Source: Nitrososphaerota archaeon (GTDB taxonomy: Archaea > Thermoproteota > Nitrososphaeria_A > Caldarchaeales > Wolframiiraptoraceae). Taken from it: DNA of 43,434 nucleotides. The position numbers were made by a program, and so were the translations under genes. The notes beneath the pieces were generated by a model, which saw only the letters and a program-made list of their open reading frames with translations, had not been told where the DNA came from and ran no database searches. This document shows, one piece after another, positions 23,687-31,344 of the stretch (its first letter is position 1; each line of letters starts with the position of its first letter). The stretch covers positions 1-43,434 of the forward strand of contig JAGGRY010000020.1 in NCBI GenBank assembly GCA_021159365.1, in the 5' to 3' direction.

Positions 23687-24643
23687 CTACATCTCCAAGA
23701 TCAGCTCGGCGAGCTCTGGAAACAGTTTGAGAAGCTGCCTCATACTTGGATGGTGCCGCGCTCCAAGCCCCATACACTTATAGGCTCCTAAAGCGTTCCC
23801 TATTTTTGCAGCATCACCTATTCTAAGTCCTCTTAATAATCCGTAGATGAATCCTGCGTTGAATGCGTCTCCAGCTCCAGTCGAATCCAAAACCCTAACC
23901 CTATATGTCGGTATAACTTGAATCTCATCATCTTCCACCACCATGCACCCTTTTTCACCGAGTTTAATCAATAATGCTCTGGATTCAAGGAGATCCTTCA
24001 AGGACTTAACCTCATCTTCACCCAGTTTCTCAGCATCAAGAAGTGAGCGAGCTTCAAACTCATTCATTAACGGATAATCTACGAGACCCTTAATCTTGAA
24101 CGTCTTTCTCGGATCCTTTAACGCGATTCCTTCGAGATCCATGCTCGTTGAAATGTTCCATTTCTTCGCGAAGCTCAGCAATTTGATACATGAAGCACCT
24201 CCATCATCGTTCAGCATCATATAACCTGATATGTGGAGATGTCTAACATTCCTCAATAGTTCAAGTTCATCTCCTCTAAGCCTGTAGGCTGCATTAGCGC
24301 CCCTAGCACATATCAGAGTTCTCTCACCCCTAGGATCTATCAAAACTATGCTTATTCCGGTAAATTCTTTAGCTATTCTCCTCACATACTTAACGTTAAC
24401 CCCACTTCTCCTAAGCTCTCTTAGAGCCAAGTCTCCAAATCGATCTTCTCCAACCGCTCCCAGTAAAGAGACCGGAACCCCTAGTCTCGCGAGAGCTGAG
24501 GAGAGGTTTCCCCCAACACCGCCATATGAGATCATCATTCTTCTAAGAGCTATCGAATCCCCCGGCTTCAGGTCTCTATCCATCTTAAAGACTAAGTCTA
24601 TGTTTATATCCCCTAGGATTAGGGCTTGGATGTCCTCTATCAC
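23687..24643 (-). CDS. PfkB-family carbohydrate/nucleoside kinase
   Basis: Ribokinase-like kinase of 318 residues. The N-terminal substrate region has GGVGGNLSSALARLG (41-55), and PfkB signature 2 is DSTGAGDAFNAGF (253-265) with catalytic D259. Substrate could be a sugar, nucleoside or sugar phosphate; the sequence does not decide. The GTG start overlaps the BtpA gene stop by four bases (GTGA), so the two are coupled and may act on successive intermediates. Confidence 0.9.
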   Translation of the reverse strand: MIEDIQALILGDINIDLVFKMDRDLKPGDSIALRRMMISYGGVGGNLSSALARLGVPVSLLGAVGEDRFGDLALRELRRSGVNVKYVRRIAKEFTGISIVLIDPRGERTLICARGANAAYRLRGDELELLRNVRHLHISGYMMLNDDGGASCIKLLSFAKKWNISTSMDLEGIALKDPRKTFKIKGLVDYPLMNEFEARSLLDAEKLGEDEVKSLKDLLESRALLIKLGEKGCMVVEDDEIQVIPTYRVRVLDSTGAGDAFNAGFIYGLLRGLRIGDAAKIGNALGAYKCMGLGARHHPSMRQLLKLFPELAELILEM

Positions 24644-25455
24644 GTGCCTCCCGTCCTAATCTTTTTCACCACTTCCATGAGCTTCCTAACTCTCTCAGGA
24701 TCGACTGGGTTCTGAGTTATGCCCTTAACCTTAAAGTAGGTTCCGACGATCGCTCCATCAGCATATCTTAATAATTTCTCGGCATTCCCGGCGGTTAATC
24801 CGCTTCCAATTATGACAGGCGTTTCTCCAACCACTCTCTTAACCCTTTTAACTAAATCGACATCGGGCTCAGATCCAGTCATTCTACCGGTTACGATCAA
24901 TGCGTCGGCGAGATAGAAATCCGTCCAAATCGCGTGAGTCTCGGGATCTATTCCAGACAACATAACGGCGTGCTTCTTATAGACGTCTGCGAAGAACCTT
25001 ATATCCTCGGCGTAGAGAGCTTTTCTCAATCTCATTAGATCCGCCGCATTTCCATTATCGATCTCTCCCGTATCCCAGATTATCGCCCCGGTATAGAGAC
25101 ATACTCGAATGAACTTTGCTCCAGCGGCCTTAGCTATTCCGAGAGCGATTCTCCCACCATTATGGATTGATGTTATTCCAACTGGGATGTTAAATGATTT
25201 GGCTATCTCTCGCGCTGCGACAGCGTGTGCTGCGACTTCTTCGGGTGGAATCCTCCTACTCGCATAATATGGTAAATCCCACATATTCTCAACTATCAAC
25301 CCATCAACCCCATTCTCGACGAGAATCCTCGCATCCCTCAAAGCGTATTCGATGACTTCATCCATGCTCCATCCTTCATAGGCTGGCGCTCCTGGAAGAG
25401 GCATTAAGTGAACCATTCCTATAATCGGCTTATTGACCCCGAATAGCTCTGACAA
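24640..25455 (-). CDS. BtpA/SgcQ family TIM-barrel protein
   Basis: A 271-residue barrel of the BtpA family, named for a cyanobacterial photosystem I biogenesis factor, with SgcQ in a sugar cluster. Typical segments are KPIIGMVHLMPLPG at the N-terminus, DGLIVENMWDLPY, the central FIRVCLYTGA and the C-terminal PVIIGSGLTAGNAEKLL and GAIVGTYFKV, which resemble phosphate-binding loops. In a non-photosynthetic archaeon an enzyme role is likely. The start is a TTG; the open frame extends upstream without a standard start codon. It is coupled to a PfkB kinase. Confidence 0.85.
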   Translation of the reverse strand: MSELFGVNKPIIGMVHLMPLPGAPAYEGWSMDEVIEYALRDARILVENGVDGLIVENMWDLPYYASRRIPPEEVAAHAVAAREIAKSFNIPVGITSIHNGGRIALGIAKAAGAKFIRVCLYTGAIIWDTGEIDNGNAADLMRLRKALYAEDIRFFADVYKKHAVMLSGIDPETHAIWTDFYLADALIVTGRMTGSEPDVDLVKRVKRVVGETPVIIGSGLTAGNAEKLLRYADGAIVGTYFKVKGITQNPVDPERVRKLMEVVKKIRTGGT

Positions 25456-25560
25456 ATCTTTTAGACGTTTTGAGTAGAATCTTCGAGCCCATTCTGGAAT
25501 TAGATCATCAATATTTGGACGCGTATTTCATCACCTCGACCATAATCCACGTAAATTCCA

Positions 25561-26247
25561 TTAATAATTTTTCTTTTCAGCAAGCTTGGCTCCCTTAATC
25601 TTGAGAAATCCTCTATCTCCTCTCCAATCGACTTCCACCTCAATAATCTCGATTCGTCGCTTGAAGATCGGAGCATCGAGGACAAAGGTCTCAAACTCTC
25701 CCCCCTCTCCAGCCGGATTAATTCCAAATCTATCTGAAGCCTGTTTAATTTCTTCAACTAAAGATGGAGTTAGACGAGCCCCTAGAAGCTCTTTTCCTAG
25801 ACCTGCGGCAGCAACACCAGTTATGATTATCTCAAATCCTTCACTGATCATCCTTTGGAGAATGGTTAATGGATTCATGCCCCAAAGCGGCGCAAATAGG
25901 TTGAGATCATATTTCTCACAGATCTCCTTGAAAGCTTTTAGCTGAAATCTACTCGCGATCGCCCCAGATACAACTCCGTCGACCATTCCCGAAACTTTCT
26001 CGATCAGTCTTGCGAGAGCCGAGCTCTCCTCGGCCCTGCCGATCCCGCATCTCTCCACGAGCTGATGTTTCATCATGGCCTCGGCTTGAAGCTTTGTAAG
26101 CTCGATATTCGGATAATGGAAATAGAGGGATTCATCGCTCTCAGGAAAGATCGTCAAGAGATATTCAACATTATGTCCACGTCTCTCCATCAAGTAGATG
26201 GCATAGGTCGAGTCCTTTCCACCACTGAAGAGAGCGGCGAGCCTCAA
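25561..26247 (-). CDS. dph6: Diphthine-ammonia ligase (Dph6-like)
   Basis: Catalyses the last, ATP-dependent amidation of diphthamide on elongation factor 2. The N-terminal PP-loop SGGKDST (8-14) starts an ATP-pyrophosphatase domain, followed by the Dph6-type segments TGVAAAGLGKELLG and NPAGEGGEFETFVLDAP. The length (228) matches archaeal Dph6, without the extra domains of eukaryotic forms. The start is a TTG at 26247, with a TATA-like element about 26 bases away. Confidence 0.92.
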   Translation of the reverse strand: MRLAALFSGGKDSTYAIYLMERRGHNVEYLLTIFPESDESLYFHYPNIELTKLQAEAMMKHQLVERCGIGRAEESSALARLIEKVSGMVDGVVSGAIASRFQLKAFKEICEKYDLNLFAPLWGMNPLTILQRMISEGFEIIITGVAAAGLGKELLGARLTPSLVEEIKQASDRFGINPAGEGGEFETFVLDAPIFKRRIEIIEVEVDWRGDRGFLKIKGAKLAEKKNY

Positions 26248-26270
26248 TCCAAATAAATAGTGTGAAAGCC

Positions 26271-26280
26271 TCTTAAAATA
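26271..26280. promoter_or_regulatory. Shared TATA-like element between dph6 and NAD kinase
   Basis: TCTTAAAATA, flanked by CC and GGAG, reads as box A on either strand. It predicts starts near 26249 (leaderless dph6) and near 26302 on the plus strand. The latter excludes the ATG at 26298 and favours the ATG at 26331 for NAD kinase. Confidence 0.4.
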
Positions 26281-26330
26281 GGAGAATTATCACCTTCATG
26301 GATTCCCGATGCAGAAGGAGCCGCGGGATA

Positions 26331-27146
26331 ATGGGTGAGGCTTTCGCGATCATTTACTCAGAAAAGAAGCCCAAGGCGGTTAAGGCGGCTAAGAGAGCCC
26401 TGGAGATCCTTGAAAAGAATGGGTTGAGAGGGGTGATGATGAATGCTAGAGAGGCTGTGGAGAAGAAAATTCCATCAGATACGGATATAGTGATAGCGCT
26501 AGGAGGCGATGGAACGATTCTAAAGGCGGTTAACGCGATCTCAGACGACGCCGCAATCCTCGGAGTAAACTTTGGCCGTGGAGGATACTTGATGGAAATT
26601 GAATCAGACATGCTTGAGGAATCGCTTGAGAAAGTAATCGGAGGCGAATACGGTGTCGAGGAGGCGATGATGCTCTACATCAAGTTAAATAACGGGGTTA
26701 TTGGAGAAGCTCTAAATGAAGCATATATCTCCTCAAATCAGCCTGGAAACATCCTCAACTTCAAGGTAATCCAAGATGAGGTTAAGCTCCTCGAATTTCC
26801 TGGAGACGCGTTGATCACGTCGACCCCGATAGGCTCGACAGCGCATGCATATTCAGCCGGAGGCCCGATACTCGATGATCGGTTAAACGCCATAGTCTTG
26901 GCGCCCGTATGTCCTTTAACTGATGTTAGGGCGATCATCGTCTCGATTTCTAGACCTATTAAAGTTGAGGTCTTAGGCGGAGGAGAGATGCAGGTATTAA
27001 TAGATGGATGGATTAGACGCTCGGTTAAATCGGAGAAGGCTGTTTTAGAGGTCGGGAGATCTGAGAGGACTGTTAAGTTCATTAAGTTGACTACGGAGAG
27101 AGGGTTTGAGAGGAGGATCAAGAAGAGATTTGGATACGAAGATTAA
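26331..27146 (+). CDS. nadK: NAD kinase
   Basis: Phosphorylates NAD to NADP with ATP or polyphosphate. The catalytic GGDGT motif lies in VIALGGDGTILKAVN, followed by GVNFGRGGYL, NEAYI and the TPIGSTAHAYSAGGPI strand-loop of the NAD site. At 271 residues it is typical of archaeal enzymes. I choose the ATG at 26331 because an AAGGAG lies at 26314-26319 and the predicted transcript starts near 26302; an in-frame ATG at 26298 would add 11 basic residues not seen in the family. Confidence 0.93.
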   Translation: MGEAFAIIYSEKKPKAVKAAKRALEILEKNGLRGVMMNAREAVEKKIPSDTDIVIALGGDGTILKAVNAISDDAAILGVNFGRGGYLMEIESDMLEESLEKVIGGEYGVEEAMMLYIKLNNGVIGEALNEAYISSNQPGNILNFKVIQDEVKLLEFPGDALITSTPIGSTAHAYSAGGPILDDRLNAIVLAPVCPLTDVRAIIVSISRPIKVEVLGGGEMQVLIDGWIRRSVKSEKAVLEVGRSERTVKFIKLTTERGFERRIKKRFGYED

Positions 27147-27645
27147 GGTCTTAGATTCAACGGCGCTATTCATAGGATTCACCGAGGGAGGTAAAACCGA
27201 ATTAGTAACATGTAGAGAGGTCCTAGAAGAGGTGAAGTATGGTGGAGGCCAGCTTAGAGCCGCAGCTATTCGAGGAGGAGGCCTCGTGAAGATACTTGAA
27301 CCAAGTCACGACTATGTTGAGAGAGTTAGGGAATCGGCGTTAAAGGCTGGGGAGCATGATCTCTCTGAAACTGATATTAAGTTATTGGCCTTGGCTTTAC
27401 AGTTATTGGATGAGGGAGCCGATGTCTCGATAGTTACGTCAGATTACTCGATTCAGAACTTGGCCGAGATCATGGGATTAAAGGTTGAGCCCATCTTGCA
27501 CAAGGGTATAAAGAGGGTGATCAAGTGGACGACCTACTGCGAGATATGTGGATGGAGAGGCGAAGCTCAACCTGGAACACCATGTCCGAGATGCGGTGCG
27601 AGGCTTAAGAGGAAGCCAAGTAAAGAGGTGTCAGAGAAGAGTTGA
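27130..27645 (+). CDS. nob1: Nob1-like PIN nuclease with zinc ribbon
   Basis: Ribosome-maturation endonuclease that cuts the 3' end of 16S rRNA. The PIN domain begins with VLDSTALFIGF, and the acidic catalytic residues continue in DLSETDIKLLALA and VTSDYSIQN. A C-terminal zinc ribbon has two CxxC pairs (CEICGW and CPRCG). It starts within the end of the NAD kinase gene; TTG 27130 opens the domain cleanly, with GGAGGAT at 27112-27118 rather far upstream, and TTG 27106 is an alternative. It is followed by archaemetzincin with a four-base overlap. Confidence 0.9.
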   Translation: MDTKIKVLDSTALFIGFTEGGKTELVTCREVLEEVKYGGGQLRAAAIRGGGLVKILEPSHDYVERVRESALKAGEHDLSETDIKLLALALQLLDEGADVSIVTSDYSIQNLAEIMGLKVEPILHKGIKRVIKWTTYCEICGWRGEAQPGTPCPRCGARLKRKPSKEVSEKS

Positions 27646-28169
27646 GAATAAGAATTCTCTCCGAACTACATGATTCAGGAGCTCTCGAAAAGGTTGCCGA
27701 GGCGTTAAGAGAGATTTATGGAGAAGAGGTGAAGGTGGAGTTCGTAGATAAATTATTCGATGAAAAGTTCCTGAACTCTTCAAGAGGGCAGCATAATGCA
27801 TGGCTAATAGTTCAAAATTATAAGCATGTTAGAGCCGATGACGAATACTTGCTTCTGATCACTCTTGAAGATCTATACGCCGCCGGCCTAAACTATATCT
27901 TTGGATTGGCATGGCAAGGAGTTGCAATAGTCTCAACCCATAGACTTACCCAAGAATTCTACGGATTAAAGCCTGATCGAGAATTGTTCATCGAGAGACT
28001 TGTTAAGGAAGCTGTTCATGAGATCGGACACCTACATGGATTAACTCATTGTCCGGATAAGAGATGTGTCATGGCCTTCAGCAACTGGATAGGCGATACA
28101 GATTATAAGTCATATAGACTTTGCAGTAGATGTGAGAGGAAGCTTAAATTATTGAAATCTAAGACTTGA
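27642..28169 (+). CDS. amzA: Archaemetzincin metalloprotease
   Basis: Zinc metalloprotease family shared by archaea and vertebrates, of unclear cellular role. The active site is HEIGHLHGLTHC (126-137): two zinc histidines, the catalytic glutamate and a third ligand histidine. A second zinc site is formed by C137, C142 and the downstream pair C161/C164, and the conserved met-turn is M144. The 175-residue length is normal. The TTG start overlaps the nob1 stop (TTGA). Confidence 0.94.
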   Translation: MRIRILSELHDSGALEKVAEALREIYGEEVKVEFVDKLFDEKFLNSSRGQHNAWLIVQNYKHVRADDEYLLLITLEDLYAAGLNYIFGLAWQGVAIVSTHRLTQEFYGLKPDRELFIERLVKEAVHEIGHLHGLTHCPDKRCVMAFSNWIGDTDYKSYRLCSRCERKLKLLKSKT

Positions 28170-28629
28170 TCACAAACTCGCTCGAACCCTGTTCTCCCTC
28201 AGCCTTTTCGGCGAGTTGACTTAAAACCTTCTTCACCACTGATTTTGAAAGGACTCCTGCTTCGATCAAGTTCACTATCGAGTTCGGTGAAGCTTCTCCT
28301 GAAACCTTCCCGATATTTCCCCTAACCTGCCTCCAGATTAGATGCGTGTTCCCACTCTTAGATCTATAAATGATCCCCAAAACTTCCAAGGCCTTAATGA
28401 ATCTAATGTTCCTTATAGTTCCTAGATCGAGCTTGGAGACCGCCTCGACATAGATCCTTCCCTCAGAAGCATCTCTCTCCGGGAATATAGTTGGGTCGTT
28501 CAGATAGCCTTTAGGTATGAAGGAGAAGCATGTATTGAGGATCAAGAAGCGGCGAAATCGCTCGAGGGTCGTCCTAACCTCTATCCTCACCACCAGCCCA
28601 ACACCGCCCTTCCTCGAACAAAACTCCAA
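28159..28629 (-). CDS. Hypothetical protein
   Basis: A 156-residue protein that I do not recognise. It contains a predicted strand-rich middle (RIYVEAVSKLDLGTIRNIRF) and a helical C-terminal third, with no membrane segment and no evident catalytic motif. The TTG start at 28629 fits an AT-rich box at about 28655 that would place transcription at or next to the start codon; an in-frame GTG at 28590 is an alternative that removes 13 residues. It is convergent with archaemetzincin, with an 11-base overlap. Confidence 0.55.
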   Translation of the reverse strand: MEFCSRKGGVGLVVRIEVRTTLERFRRFLILNTCFSFIPKGYLNDPTIFPERDASEGRIYVEAVSKLDLGTIRNIRFIKALEVLGIIYRSKSGNTHLIWRQVRGNIGKVSGEASPNSIVNLIEAGVLSKSVVKKVLSQLAEKAEGEQGSSEFVIKS

Positions 28630-28647
28630 TCCTAAAATGGGTAAAGC

Positions 28648-28663
28648 ACTTAATAATAATTCT
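28648..28663. promoter_or_regulatory. AT-rich element, possible divergent box A
   Basis: CACTTAATAATAATTC lies about 26 bases from the TTG start of the minus-strand hypothetical gene and a similar distance from a 28-codon plus-strand ORF at 28677-28763. It may drive one or both. Confidence 0.3.
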
Positions 28664-28828
28664 TCATCGTTGATGGATGAAGATCCATGAAAGCCGTAAG
28701 CGCGTCGAAGCTCTATTAATGGAGATGGTTGAGGATCTTCAGGTATTACTTTCTAATATCTGAGATCTGGTGACGTGAAGATCTACGCCATAACGTTAAT
28801 AATCAGCTTGGATTTGAGTGGTTGAGGA

Positions 28829-30589
28829 ATGGGCATAGAGGGCAAGACCGCTGCTGAGCTCCTAGGCAGAGGTGGAGTTAGACGTACCTATATTCGAGAG
28901 GTGATCTTGGAGAACTTCATGAGCCATGAGTATTCGAGAATCCCCTTAAAGCCTGGGATGAATCTGATAACAGGGCCCAATGGAGCTGGGAAATCCTCGA
29001 TTCTCCTCGGAATAGCCGTGGCCTTGGGCCAAACCTACACGGATAGAAGTGAGAGGCTCAGCGATCTAATTAGAAGAGGTGAGAAGGCCGCTAGAGTCAC
29101 GGTAATCTTCGATAATATGGAGGTCGATGGAAAGAGGCCGATACCGTGGCTGAGTTCAGATCAGTTGGTCATAACTAGATATCTGAAGAGGAGTGGAGAC
29201 TACTGGCATTACGTGAACAATAGACTTAAGACGAAGGCGGAGGTCGAACATCTACTGCAGAGGCTTGGAATAAACCCGAACAACATGCTGATAATAATGC
29301 ATCAAAACATGATCGAGCAATTCGCGGCGAAGAGCGACGTCGAGAAGCTTAAGATGGTCGAAGACGCGGTTGGAGCATCCCATTTCAGAAGGAGAATAAT
29401 CGAGGCGGAGGCTAAGCTTAGAGATATTCAAGCTCAGGAGAAGAGCCTAAAGAGATCTCTGCAAGAAGCGAGGGCGGCCGTCGAGTATTGGAGAGAGGAA
29501 TACGAGAAATTATTGGCGAAGAAGAAGCTTGAAGATGAGAGGAAGAGGCTTGAACTCGAATATGCTTGGGCATTAGTCTCTGAAGTTGAGTCCTCGATCA
29601 AGAGAATTCAAGAGAGAATTGAAGGATTGAAGATTAAGGCGAATAAGCTCTCAGCTGAAGCAGATTACCATGAAGCTGAGGCGATTAAACTTCGCTCAGA
29701 GCTTCTGAACATGTTTTCAAGAATAGCTGATGGAGAGCATGTAAGCATTCAAGAGTTCGAGAAGAATCTCGATCTGTTACTTGATGAAAAAGTTGAAGCC
29801 GAAATCTCAAAGTTTAAGTTAAGATTAAATGAGTCCGAGATCAGGAGGCTTCAATCCGAGCTTAAGAGGCTTGAATCAGATTTAGCCGAAAAGAGAAGAA
29901 ACGCGGTCGCGCTTGGAGAAAGAGTTGAGACGAGGGAGAAGCCTCAGGACATACTTGAAGAGATCAAGGTGATAAACCTCAAGATAGCCTCGCTTGGAGA
30001 GGTCTTGGAAGAAGCCGAAGATATGTATCTAGTCGCTGACTCAAGGTATCGCGAAACGGAGATAAGATCTAAGGAAGTTGAGGAAAATCTACGCAAAGCT
30101 CTCGAAGAGGTTGAGTATAGGAAGGAACTTTGGAGAAAATTCCTAAGAGATTTGATGAGAGAGGTTGAACCACAATTCAATTCGATCCTTTCAACGGTTG
30201 AGGGAGCCGGTAGAATCGTGTTAAAGAATCTCGAAGATCCGGAGAAAGCTAGCATAGAACTCTATGTGGGATTTAGGGGAACAGAGCCCATGCTCCTAAA
30301 CGCCCATACCCACAGCGGAGGCGAGAGGATCGTTGGAACCCTTGCATTCCTCCTAGCCCTCCAGAAACATGTTAAGTCTCCATTTAGAGCAGTTGATGAA
30401 TTCGATGTCCACTTGGATCCACTTAACAGGGAGAGGATGATGAAGCTCTTAATCTCGACGGCTGAGAGTGAGGCGAGCACACAATATATCATAATAACTC
30501 CTGGAAGATTTCCGGTTGAAGGAGATGTTAACGTGCTGCTGGTTCAAAACGTTGGCGGGAGATCCGTAATAGGGAGGTATGGTGAATGA
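28829..30589 (+). CDS. Short SMC ATPase resembling Smc5
   Basis: ABC-type SMC ATPase, probably DNA-binding and loop-forming. The N-terminal head has Walker A GPNGAGKS (49-56), then LIRRGEKA (80-87) and the Q-loop region MHQNMIEQF (157-165). Coiled coils occupy about 185-275 and 330-445, separated by a helical turn with no recognisable hinge domain. The C-terminal head has signature HSGGER (495-500) and Walker B AVDEFDVHLDP (521-531), followed by TQYIIITP (551-558). SGGER-xV, PFRxVDE, DPxNxRR and QYxxITP read closer to eukaryotic Smc5 than to bacterial Smc or Rad50. At 586 residues it is about half of a normal SMC. An AT-rich box near 28798 suggests a leaderless start. The next gene overlaps by four bases. 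Confidence 0.88.
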   Translation: MGIEGKTAAELLGRGGVRRTYIREVILENFMSHEYSRIPLKPGMNLITGPNGAGKSSILLGIAVALGQTYTDRSERLSDLIRRGEKAARVTVIFDNMEVDGKRPIPWLSSDQLVITRYLKRSGDYWHYVNNRLKTKAEVEHLLQRLGINPNNMLIIMHQNMIEQFAAKSDVEKLKMVEDAVGASHFRRRIIEAEAKLRDIQAQEKSLKRSLQEARAAVEYWREEYEKLLAKKKLEDERKRLELEYAWALVSEVESSIKRIQERIEGLKIKANKLSAEADYHEAEAIKLRSELLNMFSRIADGEHVSIQEFEKNLDLLLDEKVEAEISKFKLRLNESEIRRLQSELKRLESDLAEKRRNAVALGERVETREKPQDILEEIKVINLKIASLGEVLEEAEDMYLVADSRYRETEIRSKEVEENLRKALEEVEYRKELWRKFLRDLMREVEPQFNSILSTVEGAGRIVLKNLEDPEKASIELYVGFRGTEPMLLNAHTHSGGERIVGTLAFLLALQKHVKSPFRAVDEFDVHLDPLNRERMMKLLISTAESEASTQYIIITPGRFPVEGDVNVLLVQNVGGRSVIGRYGE

Positions 30590-31344
30590 GGAGGATCGAG
30601 GTCACTAGGGAAGAGCTTGAGCGAATAATCAAATTATGCGAGAACATCGAGAAGAGAGGATTAGATCCATTCACAGTAAATATTCGAGAATTGTTGGAGA
30701 AGCTTAGAAGAATCGTTGAGGAGAATCCAAACCTAGATCATTATATAATCGATGCTGAAACCCTCTATAGGATCTCAGCCTTAATCGCCCTCCAACATAA
30801 ATGGCTTAGAGAGAAGGCGAAGGCATTATTCATCGATGCTCAGATGATCTCGACCAGGCTCGTGGCCATGGATAAGAAGATGCTTGTCAAGGCTTTCTTG
30901 AAGGCTTGGCATCCAATAATCTCACTTGAGCAAATAACCCCTCAAAGACTTAGACAAGGATTAGAGCACTTCCTCTCACTTCCACCTAGAAGTGGGAGCA
31001 GAGAGTTTGGCTGGAAGATAACCGATAAGGAGATGAAGTTGGCTAAAGCGAGACTTGAGCTTGAGGAGAAGGCGATGATGGAGAAGATCAAGGCTCTCCA
31101 TCGAGAATTACTTAGGAGATTCGAAGAACAGGGAGGAGCGTTAGATTATTGGGAATTCATCAAGGGAAAGAATTTCGATGAAACATTTGAGCGCGCATAT
31201 CTCTTAAGCTTCCTAATAACCGAGGGATATGTTGACGTTAAGAGAAATCCGTTAAAGAATGAGGTAAAGCTCATACCACACAAAGAGCAAGTTAAGCGAA
31301 AATCTCCAACTTCTCTCGTCATAAGTTTAAGAGGTGAGATTTAA
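30586..31344 (+). CDS. Kleisin-like protein resembling Nse4
   Basis: A 252-residue protein, probably the kleisin that bridges the two heads of the SMC dimer. The N-terminal helical part includes DHYIIDAETLYRISALIALQ (51-70) and KAFLKAW, comparable to the Nse4 head-binding helices. A linker with a charged helix (148-180) follows. The C-terminal winged helix (186-252) reads LDYWEFIKG, FDETFERAYLLSFLITEGYV and VISLRGEI. This matches, in order and spacing, the Nse4 C-terminal domain pattern of Y-F-E-F, a conserved F-xxTVENIF-SFxxRDG segment and a terminal I-SL strand. It overlaps the SMC gene (ATGA) and the next gene by one base. Homology is judged by eye. Confidence 0.72.
   Translation: MRRIEVTREELERIIKLCENIEKRGLDPFTVNIRELLEKLRRIVEENPNLDHYIIDAETLYRISALIALQHKWLREKAKALFIDAQMISTRLVAMDKKMLVKAFLKAWHPIISLEQITPQRLRQGLEHFLSLPPRSGSREFGWKITDKEMKLAKARLELEEKAMMEKIKALHRELLRRFEEQGGALDYWEFIKGKNFDETFERAYLLSFLITEGYVDVKRNPLKNEVKLIPHKEQVKRKSPTSLVISLRGEI

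Noticed and set aside
25500-25757. Overlapping 85-residue minus-strand ORF at the end of dph6
   Set aside because: It runs in another frame of dph6, which has clear family motifs throughout; it has no features of its own.
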